32,291 bases of DNA from Acidobacteriota bacterium (GTDB lineage: Bacteria > Acidobacteriota > Vicinamibacteria > Vicinamibacterales > UBA2999): positions 1 through 32,291 of the forward strand of contig JACPCS010000069.1 of NCBI GenBank assembly GCA_016184455.1. Direction: 5' to 3'. Shown here one piece after another: positions 8,178-14,602 of the stretch. The translations under genes were made by a program, and so were the position numbers. Within the stretch, counting starts at the first letter, position 1; the number at the start of each line of letters is the position of its first letter. A model generated the notes under the pieces. It was not told where the DNA came from. It saw only the letters and a program-made list of their open reading frames with translations, and ran no database searches.

Positions 8178-8363
8178 GGTGAACTCCTTGTCCGCGGGTG
8201 GTGCGGACGCTTGGGCAGCAGGCATGTCGTGATCGAGCGCCCCTGATCACCTGTTCAAACGTTGGGAGGCGGCAGCGCGAACCGATGTGAGGGCGAGACG
8301 TGTGCAACCGGCGTGTCCGACCCGGGATGGAGGGTCAGGGCCCGGGTGCCGGGACTGCGGCGC

Positions 8364-8369
8364 TATGAT
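8364..8369 (+). promoter_or_regulatory. Possible -10 box of the CoA-transferase operon
   Basis: TATGAT lies 9 bases before the ATG at 8379. No Shine-Dalgarno sequence precedes that ATG, so a very short or absent leader is likely. Confidence 0.35.
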
Positions 8370-8378
8370 GGACGACCG

Positions 8379-9129
8379 ATGAACAAGGTGGTTGCGAGCG
8401 CGGAAGAAGCGGTCGCCGGCATCCCGGACGGCGCCAGCATCATGATCGGCGGCTTCGGGCTGTGCGGCATCCCGGAGAACCTCATTCGCGCGCTGCACGC
8501 CCGCGGCACGCGGCGGCTGACGATCATCAGCGACGATCATCAGCAACAATGCGGGCGTCGACGGCTTCGGCGTCGGCGTGCTGCTCGCCGCGAAGCAGAT
8601 CGCGAAGATCATCGCCACGTACGTGGGCGACAACGCCGAGTTCGAGCGCCAGATCAAGGCCGGTGCGCTCGAAGCCGAGCTCGTGCCGCAGGGGACGTTC
8701 TGCGAGCGGATGCGCGCGGGTGGCGCAGGCATCGGCGGCTTCTTCACGCCGACCGGCGTCGGGACGATCGTCGCCGAGAGGAAGGAAACGCGCGTGATCG
8801 ACGGCCGCGAGTACCTGCTGGAGCTGCCGCTGCACGCCGACTTCGCGTTCGTGAAGGCGTTCCGCGGCGATCGCCTCGGCAATCTCGTCTACCGGAAGAC
8901 GGCCCGCAACTTCAATCCGGTCATGGCGACGGCGGCCGACGTGACCATCGCCGAGGTCGAGCAGCTCGCCGAGCCCGGGGAGATCGATCCCGACACGGTC
9001 GTCACGCCGGGGATCTACGTGACGCACATCCTCCAGGGGCACGCCTACGAGAAGCGGATCGAGCGGCGCACCACGCGCGCGCGTCAGCTAAATGGGGTCG
9101 GAGGTCATTTTTGGAGGACACTCATCTAG
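8379..9129 (+). pseudogene. scoA: Succinyl-CoA:3-ketoacid CoA-transferase subunit A, frameshifted
   Basis: Subunit A of the enzyme that moves CoA from succinyl-CoA to acetoacetate. The N-terminus ([20 protein letters not shown], then [14 protein letters not shown]) is in the frame of the ATG at 8379. After LTIIS the expected [19 protein letters not shown] continues only in the +1 frame and runs to the TAG at 9127. The cause is visible: GACGATCATCAGC occurs twice in tandem at 8519-8544, and the extra 13 bases shift the frame. Removing one copy restores a 245-residue protein with all landmarks ([29 protein letters not shown]). The last 13 or so residues ([13 protein letters not shown]) are encoded by the inverted repeat at 9090. 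Either a genuine mutation or an assembly error. Confidence 0.88.
8519..8544 (+). repeat. 13-bp perfect tandem duplication that frameshifts scoA
   Basis: GACGATCATCAGC is present twice without spacer (8519-8531 and 8532-8544). Thirteen is not a multiple of three, so the second copy shifts the frame by one. The reading frame before and after matches the CoA-transferase family exactly once one copy is removed. Confidence 0.95.
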
Positions 9130-9174
9130 CGAATGTGCGAGAGTGTCCTCCAAAAATGACCTCCGACCCCATTT
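9090..9174. mobile_element. 34-bp perfect inverted repeat (REPIN/MITE-like) at the scoA/scoB junction
   Basis: The left arm 9090-9123 (begins AAATGGGGTCGGAGGTCA) and right arm 9141-9174 are exact reverse complements around a 17-base loop. AAATGGGGTC...GACCCCATTT ends are typical of REP-type elements moved in trans by RAYT transposases; that link is from memory of such motifs, and no transposase lies in this window. The stop codon of scoA (9127-9129) falls in the loop, and the ATG of scoB (9156-9158) in the right arm. No clear target-site duplication is seen. Confidence 0.8.
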
Positions 9175-9821
9175 CTCGGCGCGAGCGCATCGTGCGCCGC
9201 GTCGGCCGCGAGCTGCGCGACGGCGATTACGTCAATCTCGGGATCGGGCTGCCGACGCTCGTCGCCAACTACATACCGCGGGGTATTGACGTCATCCTGC
9301 ACTCGGAGAACGGGATGCTCGGCGTGGGCCCGTATCCGCTCGACACCGAAGTCGACCCGGACCTGATTAACGCGGGCAAGGAGACCGTGCTGGAGCTGCC
9401 CGGGGCCGCCTACTTCGACGGCGCCGTGTCGTTCGCCATGGTGCGCGGCGGCCATATCGATGTGACCGTGCTCGGTGCGCTCCAGGTGGACCGCGAGGGC
9501 AACCTGGCGAACTGGATGATCCCGGGGACGATCGTCCGCGGCATGGGAGGCGCGATGGACCTGGTGGCCGGCGCGCGTCGCGTCATCGTGGCGATGGAGC
9601 ACACGACCCGGAAGGGCGAGCCGAAGATCGTGGAGCGCTGTACGCTGCCCCTGACCGGACGGAAGGTCGTCCACCGCATCGTGACGGAGCTTGCGGTCGT
9701 CGATGTCACCCCGGGTGGGCTGGTGCTTCGCGAGATTGCCGCGGATACGAGCGTCGAGGCGGTGCGCCGGGCGACGGCGGCGCCCCTGACGGTGGACAGT
9801 CCGCCAGGGGTGTTTGACTAG
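9156..9821 (+). CDS. scoB: Succinyl-CoA:3-ketoacid CoA-transferase subunit B
   Basis: A 221-residue beta subunit, about the family's usual length. It shows [16 protein letters not shown], the catalytic-Glu motif [11 protein letters not shown], then [34 protein letters not shown] and [21 protein letters not shown]. The active-site Glu forms the glutamyl-CoA intermediate that transfers CoA from succinyl-CoA to acetoacetate. The only suitable ATG is at 9156 and lies inside the inverted repeat, so residues 1-6 (MTSDPI) are element-encoded; family similarity begins at [13 protein letters not shown]. With the start held in a 34-bp stem, translation probably depends on ribosomes arriving from scoA. 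The enzyme cannot work without an intact subunit A. Confidence 0.93.
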   Translation: MTSDPISRRERIVRRVGRELRDGDYVNLGIGLPTLVANYIPRGIDVILHSENGMLGVGPYPLDTEVDPDLINAGKETVLELPGAAYFDGAVSFAMVRGGHIDVTVLGALQVDREGNLANWMIPGTIVRGMGGAMDLVAGARRVIVAMEHTTRKGEPKIVERCTLPLTGRKVVHRIVTELAVVDVTPGGLVLREIAADTSVEAVRRATAAPLTVDSPPGVFD

Positions 9822-9841
9822 GCGCGTCTGAAAGGTACAAT
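9814..9841 (+). promoter_or_regulatory. Sigma-70-type promoter of the beta-propeller gene
   Basis: TTGACT (9814-9819), a 16-base spacer and TACAAT (9836-9841). The -35 box overlaps the scoB stop region. It would give a leader of about 20-25 bases carrying GAGGAGGA before the ATG at 9871. Confidence 0.5.
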
Positions 9842-9870
9842 CCGCGATTGCCGAGGAGGACTTTACTGCC

Positions 9871-11013
9871 ATGAAGAAGCTTGGTGCCGCTCTGGCGGCG
9901 TTCATACTCCTGCTCGCAGTTGGCAGCTTTGCGCAGACGTCACAGAAAGGGGGCGGCGACATCACGGGGCCGTATGAGCTGGTCGCCGGCTGGCCGCAGA
10001 ACTGGTGCGGGCCCGGCTACGTCATCGGCTCGACGTCGGGCATCTGGGCGGAGTCGCCCGATCGCGTGCTCATCTTCGCGCGCGGCTGCCTGCCCGAGCT
10101 GAAGGAGCCCGGCGAGCTCGTCCCGGCGCGGAACGCGTCCGGGTATGACCTGTCGCAGAAAGACCCGGCCCGCCATCCGCGGTGGGATCACATCGTCAAC
10201 TTCGTCGATCGCAACGGGCGCCTGATCGAATCGTGGGAGCAGCACAACAAGATGTTCCGGCGCCCGCACCGCGTGCTCGTGAGCCCCTACGATCCGGAAC
10301 GCCACTACTGGATCGTAGACGACGGTATGCACGCCATTTACAAGTTCACGCGCGACGGCAAGCTCGTGCAGACCATCGGCACCCCGGGGATGCAGGGCAA
10401 CGACGAGTCGCACTTCGCGCGGCCGACTGACGTGGCGTTCCTGCCTGACGGCACCTTCTTCATCAGCGACGGCTACATCAACACGCGGGTCGTGAAGTTC
10501 GACCGCACCGGCAAGTACCTCACATCGTGGGGTATGCGCGGCAATCCGCCCAACGAGACCCGGCCGTACTACATGAACACCGTGCACGCGATCGTGGTGG
10601 ACAAGCAGCGGCGCCTGTACGTCAGCGACCGCGCCAATCACCGCATCCAGGTGTTCGACGAGAACGGCAAGTTCCTCGACGCGTGGTCGGGTGTGCCGCT
10701 GCCGTACTCGCTGCTGCTGACCGACGACGGGTTCCTCTGGTCGGCGTCGGGCCAGACGCAGAAGTTCACGAAGTACGACCTCAACGGGCGTCTCCTCGAA
10801 GCGTGGGGCACGTTCGGTACGATCCCGGGCGGGTTCTGGGGCGTACACCAGTTCCACGTCGACCAGGAGATGAACCTGTACACGGCCGATGTGCACGTGG
10901 GGCGGCCGCAGAAGTTCCGCCCGCGGCCGAATCTGCCGGCGTCCGAGCGTGGACGGCTGATCACGCCGCCCATCCGGCCGGTGCGCTCGGTGACGACGTC
11001 GTCCAGCAATTAG
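9871..11013 (+). CDS. Secreted NHL-repeat beta-propeller protein
   Basis: A 380-residue protein with a signal peptide (MKKLGAALAAFILLLAVGSFAQ). The mature part has repeated blades of the NHL/six-bladed propeller type: HRVLVSPYDPERHYWIVDD, HAIYKFTRDGKLVQTIG, PTDVAFLPDGTFFISDG, RVVKFDRTGKYLTSWG, HAIVVDKQRRLYVSDRANHR, IQVFDENGKFLDAW and KYDLNGRLLEAWG. Such domains resemble the lyase half of peptidylglycine amidating enzymes, but many are only binding scaffolds; no catalytic assignment is safe here. The start is fixed by GAGGAGGA 10 bases before the ATG. It has its own promoter and is followed by two hairpins. Probable location: periplasm or outside the cell. Confidence 0.9.
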   Translation: MKKLGAALAAFILLLAVGSFAQTSQKGGGDITGPYELVAGWPQNWCGPGYVIGSTSGIWAESPDRVLIFARGCLPELKEPGELVPARNASGYDLSQKDPARHPRWDHIVNFVDRNGRLIESWEQHNKMFRRPHRVLVSPYDPERHYWIVDDGMHAIYKFTRDGKLVQTIGTPGMQGNDESHFARPTDVAFLPDGTFFISDGYINTRVVKFDRTGKYLTSWGMRGNPPNETRPYYMNTVHAIVVDKQRRLYVSDRANHRIQVFDENGKFLDAWSGVPLPYSLLLTDDGFLWSASGQTQKFTKYDLNGRLLEAWGTFGTIPGGFWGVHQFHVDQEMNLYTADVHVGRPQKFRPRPNLPASERGRLITPPIRPVRSVTTSSSN

Positions 11014-11028
11014 TGTCACGATCCGCAG

Positions 11029-11079
11029 GCCGGGTCTTTCAGGACCCGGCTTCCTCCGGCGGGTCCGAGAGGACCCGCC
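11029..11079. repeat. Two hairpin repeats after the beta-propeller gene
   Basis: Hairpin 1: GCCGGGTC (11029-11036), loop TTTCAG, GACCCGGC (11043-11050). Hairpin 2: GGCGGGTCC (11058-11066), loop GAGA, GGACCCGCC (11071-11079), then CTACG. They begin 15 bases past the stop at 11013 and may end its transcript. The second belongs to the same family as the copies at 4052 and 18129. Confidence 0.75.
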
Positions 11080-11125
11080 CTACGCGTTCCACGCCCTACG
11101 CGAAACTGGCGCGAGAGTGACGGCT

Positions 11126-12517
11126 ATGCCGCCTGTTGTGAGAACGGTGTTGGTCCTCGCGTGCGCCTGCGCACTGCTGGCGACCTCTGTCCACACGCAG
11201 GCGCCGGCTTCGCGTCCCGTGTGGCTCGAGCCGTATCGCGAGGTCGCCGCGCGGCTCGTGCAGGCCGCCACCGGCGATCAGTTCGCGTGGCGCCGCCTCG
11301 CCGAGCTGACCGATACGTTCGGCCATCGCCTGGGCGGATCCGAGAATCTCGATCGCGCGGTCGTATGGGCCGTCGAGGCGATGCGCCGCGACGGCCTGGA
11401 GAACGTGCGCGCCGAGGAGGTCATGGTGCCGCGCTGGGTGCGCGGGCGGGAGAGCGCCGAAATCACGGTGCCGCCGAAGCACTCGATCGCCATGCTGGGG
11501 CTCGGCGGCTCGATCGCCACGCCGCCGGGCGGCCTCGAGGCCGAGGTCGTGGTCGTGAACGCGTTCGAGGAGCTGCGCTCGCGCGCCGCCGACATCCGCG
11601 GGCGCATCGTGCTGTTCAACGCGCCGTTCACCACCTACAGCGACACGGTCGCGTACCGGACCGGCGGGGCGCGCGCGGCGTCGCAGCTCGGCGCGGTCGC
11701 GGCGCTCATTCGCGGCGTGGGCCCCACCGGTCTGCGCACGCCGCATACCGGAAGCGTCCAGTACGGCCAGGGGATCTCGCCCATTCCCGCCGCGTCGATC
11801 TCGGCGGAGGATGCCGATCGCATCGCGCGGCTCACCTCGCGCGGCGGGCGGGTGCGCGTGCGGCTGACGATGGAGGCGCGCGCCGACCCCGACGTCCTCT
11901 CCGCCAACGTCGTCGGCGAGCTGCGCGGCCGCGAGCGCCCGGAGGAGATCGTGCTGCTCGGCGGCCATTTCGACTCGTGGGACGTCGGCACCGGCGCCTC
12001 CGACGATGCCGTTGGCTGCATCATCACCTGGGAGGCGGCGCGGCTGATGGCGAGGCTCGGGATCCGGCCGCGCCGGACCGTTCGTATCGTGCTCTTCACC
12101 AACGAGGAGAACGGGTTGCGCGGCGCCACGGCGTACGCGGCGAAGCACGCCGCGCACGCCGGCAATCACGTCTTTGCGCTCGAGGCCGACTCGGGCGTCT
12201 TCGAGCCGGCGAGTCTCGGCTTCTCCGGGAGCGCCGCGGCACGGAACATCGTCCGCGACATCGGGACGCTCCTGGCGCCGCTGGGCCTGTCGGAGATCGT
12301 CGCCGGCGGAGGCGGGGCCGACATCGGGCCGATCGCGCAGGCGGGCAACGCCCCGATGATGGCGTATCTCGGCAACCCGGGACGGTACTTCGCGATTCAC
12401 CACACGCCCGCCGACACCATCGAGCGGATCGCGCCCGAGGAAGTCTCGAAGGCGGCGGCGGCGATTGCGGTGATGGCCTACGTGATCGCGGAGATGCCGG
12501 AGCGGCTCCCTCGCTAG
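11126..12517 (+). CDS. Secreted M28-family zinc aminopeptidase/carboxypeptidase
   Basis: A 463-residue exported metallopeptidase with a signal peptide ending near SVHTQA. A protease-associated (PA) insert lies at about 125-230 (VVVNAFEELRSRAADIRGRIVLFNAPF). The M28 zinc site is complete: His281 (GGHFDSW), the bridging Asp293 (GASDDAVG), the general base and zinc Glu pair 327/328 (FTNEENG), Asp355 (EADSG) and the last His in IHHTPADT near residue 430. These enzymes remove single amino acids from peptides, using two zinc ions, outside the cytoplasm. The ATG at 11126 is preferred over a GTG at 11117 for its spacing from GAGAG. It follows the secreted beta-propeller gene but is separated from it by two hairpins, so a shared transcript is uncertain. 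Confidence 0.93.
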   Translation: MPPVVRTVLVLACACALLATSVHTQAPASRPVWLEPYREVAARLVQAATGDQFAWRRLAELTDTFGHRLGGSENLDRAVVWAVEAMRRDGLENVRAEEVMVPRWVRGRESAEITVPPKHSIAMLGLGGSIATPPGGLEAEVVVVNAFEELRSRAADIRGRIVLFNAPFTTYSDTVAYRTGGARAASQLGAVAALIRGVGPTGLRTPHTGSVQYGQGISPIPAASISAEDADRIARLTSRGGRVRVRLTMEARADPDVLSANVVGELRGRERPEEIVLLGGHFDSWDVGTGASDDAVGCIITWEAARLMARLGIRPRRTVRIVLFTNEENGLRGATAYAAKHAAHAGNHVFALEADSGVFEPASLGFSGSAAARNIVRDIGTLLAPLGLSEIVAGGGGADIGPIAQAGNAPMMAYLGNPGRYFAIHHTPADTIERIAPEEVSKAAAAIAVMAYVIAEMPERLPR

Positions 12518-12578
12518 CTGGTAGCTGGTAGTCGGTAGCTGGGAGCCCCTGGTAGACGGTCGTCGGTAGCCGGGTTGA
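12516..12578. repeat. Period-7 array, unit AGCTGGT
   Basis: From 12516 the sequence reads as 7-mers AGCTGGT, AGCTGGT, AGTCGGT, AGCTGGG, AGCCCCT and then more diverged GGTAGAC, GGTCGTC, GGTAGCC. It fills the gap between the peptidase stop and the nucleotidyltransferase stop. Confidence 0.8.
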
Positions 12579-12590
12579 GCGCCGCGTCCG

Positions 12591-13220
12591 TCAGTCTTTG
12601 CGCTGCGCGTCGACGGCACGCCAGAGCTCGAGGTACTTGTCACGCACGGACGGATTGAGCTCGGTGGCGAGCGTCGACGACAGGCGGCTGATGCGAATCA
12701 GCTCCTGCACGTCGGCGAGGTCTTTCAGACGATCCGGCGCGGTCATGCCGGATGCGAGCTTCAGCTCGATGAGCCTGGGCAGCGGCAACAGGGCGATCCG
12801 GGCTCCACGTTCGGCAACTGCACCGGGGTCAGGAAACGACACGGGCTTCGGCTTGCCGTCCCCCGGATAGGATCCGGCGAGCACGACGTCGACATCCACG
12901 CCATACTCGGTGTCGCGGAGGGTCTGGCTGCCTGGGAACTTCTCGATGTACCCCCGGCCCAGAGTGGTGGCCCTGAAAATAGCGAGTCCCTCTGCCGTGA
13001 GCAAGACATCCACATCGACGGTCACCCGCTGATACCCGAACTCATTGAGCGCCATGGCGCCGATGATCGCATAGGGGACGCCGAGCGCATCGAGTGTGCG
13101 CGCGAGCTTCTCGAGCGCTTTCTGGACCTCGGCCTGTCCCATGAAGAACCTCTCGGCGGCGTGAATGCCCTGCCAGAAACGGCGCTCTGCGGTTTCGGCG
13201 AGGCGAACGGGGTTCTGCAC
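12591..13220 (-). CDS. Stand-alone nucleotidyltransferase-fold protein (AbiEii/MNT-like)
   Basis: A 209-residue protein with the start of a nucleotidyltransferase core: GVPYAIIGAMALNEFGYQR followed by the metal-binding pair Asp69/Asp71 in TVDVDVLL, and a possible third acid in YGVDVDVVLAG. The C-terminal part (LPRLIELKLASGMTAPDRLKDLADV) is the helical region usual in AbiEii-type and related proteins that transfer NMP or act as toxins. No partner antitoxin gene is adjacent, and the substrate is unknown. The GTG at 13220 is chosen because TATGCT lies 6 bases upstream, as in other leaderless genes here; an ATG at 13142 with GAGAGG upstream gives a 183-residue version that begins just before the conserved core. 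It is bracketed by inverted copies of the same 7-bp repeat. Confidence 0.8.
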   Translation of the reverse strand: MQNPVRLAETAERRFWQGIHAAERFFMGQAEVQKALEKLARTLDALGVPYAIIGAMALNEFGYQRVTVDVDVLLTAEGLAIFRATTLGRGYIEKFPGSQTLRDTEYGVDVDVVLAGSYPGDGKPKPVSFPDPGAVAERGARIALLPLPRLIELKLASGMTAPDRLKDLADVQELIRISRLSSTLATELNPSVRDKYLELWRAVDAQRKD

Positions 13221-13226
13221 GGTGCC

Positions 13227-13232
13227 AGCATA
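13227..13232 (-). promoter_or_regulatory. Possible -10 box of the nucleotidyltransferase gene
   Basis: TATGCT on the minus strand lies 6 bases before the GTG at 13220. No Shine-Dalgarno sequence precedes that GTG. It competes with the ATG at 13142, which does have one. Confidence 0.35.
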
Positions 13233-13245
13233 GCATCGAGGCTCC

Positions 13246-13280
13246 ACCAGCTACCGACTACCAGCGACCGACTAGCGCAT
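13246..13280. repeat. Period-7 array, unit ACCAGCT/ACCGACT
   Basis: Five 7-mers: ACCAGCT, ACCGACT, ACCAGCG, ACCGACT, AGCGCAT. The reverse complements AGCTGGT and AGTCGGT are the units found at 12516, on the other side of the nucleotidyltransferase gene. Confidence 0.75.
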
Positions 13281-13358
13281 TTTTCAAATGCGTCTAGCGC
13301 GGATTTGTGGGGCGAGCCTTTCAGGCTCGCCTCGCGAACCCGAAGGGTTCGCGCCACA
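13276..13358. repeat. Three hairpins with TTC or GAA loops, two inside an outer stem
   Basis: Hairpin 1: CGCATTT, loop TTC, AAATGCG (13276-13292). Hairpin 2: GGCGAGCCT, loop TTC, AGGCTCGCC (13311-13331). Hairpin 3: GCGAACCC, loop GAA, GGGTTCGC (13334-13352). Hairpins 2 and 3 are enclosed by TGTGG (13306-13310) and CCACA (13354-13358), which can make a three-way junction. It ends 9 bases before the YjbQ-like stop codon and could block transcription in both directions. Confidence 0.7.
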
Positions 13359-13367
13359 GAAACGAAA

Positions 13368-14444
13368 CTAGCGGAGTTCGATGAGCGTGACATCGAGCCG
13401 CCGCGCCTGGCGCGGCGTGCGCTGCCACTGGACGAGAATCGGGCTCTGGTAGGTTCCCTCGATGAGCCCGTGCGTGCCGTCCTCCCGCTCCGAGACGAGC
13501 AGGCTCACCGACCGGCGCATGCGGAGGAAGCGCGCGGCGGGAACCGCGAGCGTGCGCGCAAGGATCTTTTCCACGATCGACCCGCGGAGGCCGAACGCGT
13601 CGAGGCTCTTGTTCAGCACCCGCACGAAGTCGTACTTCGCGTAGTCGAGCGTCTTGGCCGGCACCGCGCGCGGGTTGGCGAGCGCATGGCGGCTCTTCTC
13701 GGCGAAGAAGCGCAAAGGGTTCCGCAGCACTTCGGCGAGGTCGTGCTTCATCAGCAGCGTCTCGTACTCGTTGATCGTCAGCGCCGAGTGCCGTTCCGCC
13801 GGGTCGAGCACGATGCGCAGCCGCCCCTTCCGGGTGCCGGCCTTCGCCACGAACTCCGAGAGCTGCTGGTAGATGCCGAGCCGCGCATCCTTCAGGTTGA
13901 TTGAATCGATCGGGTGCGCCGACACGGGCACCTCGATGTGCGTGGTGGCGACGTGGCGCTCGGCGTGGAACCCGATGACGCGCGTGAACCGGCGCCGCGG
14001 CTTGCCCTCGACCACCCCGTCGAGATCGACGAAGAAGACCGACTCGCCGGGCCGGTTCGGGTGCGTAACGCACGCCCGCAGGCCGCCCGCAATGAACGCC
14101 AGGTGCGAATCGGCGTTGCGCGGCTCCGAGGCGCGCTGCGTCGGGTCGAGATCGTCGCGCCGCTCCAGGCGATCGTGCTCGTAGCCGGCCCCTTCGGGGA
14201 AGAGCGCGCGGAACGCCTCCAGATAGCTCGGCACGTGCTCGGGGCTCAGGCGCGCGGCCAGGCTCCGATCGAGGAAGCCGGCGGTCGTGTGCGACGACCA
14301 GTAGAGACAGTGCGGGTAGGCCGCAAACGCCTCATGGGCGTCCGCGCAGTGGGAGCGCAACTCGAGAACGTCGAATCGCGCCCTCGGCACGAGCTCAAGC
14401 GTGACGTCGAGCGGCCTCGAGGCCGCGAGCCTCTGATGAGACAA
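13368..14444 (-). CDS. YjbQ/UPF0047-like domain protein with an unrecognised C-terminal half
   Basis: The N-terminal half resembles YjbQ/UPF0047: a Ser/His-rich motif (WSSHTTAGF, about 50-57), then NADSHLAFIAGG, a Pro-Gly turn with FFVDLDG, and RRFTRVIGFHAERH. YjbQ proteins are about 140 residues; this one is 358 with the TTG start at 14444, so about 190 residues from ISAHPID-like sequence onward are extra (including SALTINEYETLLMKHDLAEVL and a basic C-terminus) and match nothing I know. The YjbQ role is itself uncertain; weak thiamine-phosphate synthase activity has been reported for members. The start is doubtful: the frame is open to 14540, but the added residues would come from a hairpin repeat, and a GTG at 14390 is another choice. 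Transcribed divergently from the TamB/Omp85 gene. Confidence 0.65.
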   Translation of the reverse strand: MSHQRLAASRPLDVTLELVPRARFDVLELRSHCADAHEAFAAYPHCLYWSSHTTAGFLDRSLAARLSPEHVPSYLEAFRALFPEGAGYEHDRLERRDDLDPTQRASEPRNADSHLAFIAGGLRACVTHPNRPGESVFFVDLDGVVEGKPRRRFTRVIGFHAERHVATTHIEVPVSAHPIDSINLKDARLGIYQQLSEFVAKAGTRKGRLRIVLDPAERHSALTINEYETLLMKHDLAEVLRNPLRFFAEKSRHALANPRAVPAKTLDYAKYDFVRVLNKSLDAFGLRGSIVEKILARTLAVPAARFLRMRRSVSLLVSEREDGTHGLIEGTYQSPILVQWQRTPRQARRLDVTLIELR

Positions 14445-14456
14445 GCCGGATGTAGG

Positions 14457-14483
14457 GCGGGTGCCGCCCGAGGCGGACCCGCC
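14457..14483. repeat. Imperfect copy of the GGCGGGTC hairpin family
   Basis: GCGGGTGCCGCC (14458-14468 region) pairs with GGCGGACCCGCC (14472-14483) with one unpaired base, preceded by GTAG, the complement of the CTAC tail seen in other copies. It lies in the 110-base gap between two divergent genes. A second, weaker CCCGCC...GGCGGG palindrome spans about 14507-14537. Confidence 0.55.
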
Positions 14484-14542
14484 GCCCAACAGGGTAACAC
14501 AGCGGACCCGCCTTCGCGCTTCAGGCGCTTCGGCGGGCAAGC

Positions 14543-14548
14543 TACGAT
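14543..14548 (+). promoter_or_regulatory. Possible -10 box for a leaderless TamB/Omp85 mRNA
   Basis: TACGAT lies 6 bases before the ATG at 14555 and no Shine-Dalgarno sequence is present. This spacing matches the boxes at 2485, 6155 and 29767 and favours 14555 as the start. Confidence 0.35.
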
Positions 14549-14554
14549 GGGTGC

Positions 14555-14602
14555 ATGACCCTTCGAGAGCCTGAGGGTCATCCCGAGCACCGTCGAGGGA
14601 TG
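14555..14602. repeat. Palindromic repeat covering both candidate starts of the TamB/Omp85 gene
   Basis: ATGACCCT (14555-14562) pairs with AGGGTCAT (14574-14581), and CATCCC (14579-14584) with GGGATG (14597-14602). The ATG at 14555 and the ATG at 14600 each sit at the outer end of an arm. If 14555 is used, residues 2-15 of the protein are repeat-encoded. Confidence 0.65.

Noticed and set aside
9090-9174. A rho-independent terminator between scoA and scoB
   Set aside because: The stem is far too long and exact, there is no T-tract after it, and it contains the stop and start codons of the two genes.
2838-9821. A beta-ketoadipate operon (pcaIJF)
   Set aside because: The thiolase looks PcaF-like, but the CoA-transferase matches the succinyl-CoA:3-ketoacid type and the genes are 4.4 kb apart with opposite-strand genes between them.
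12516-12578. A CRISPR array
   Set aside because: The repeats are 7 bp with no spacers and no cas genes occur in the window.
12591-13220. An AbiE or MNT/HEPN toxin-antitoxin pair
   Set aside because: Only the nucleotidyltransferase-like gene is present; the neighbours are a peptidase and a YjbQ-like protein, and no partner ORF fits in the gaps.
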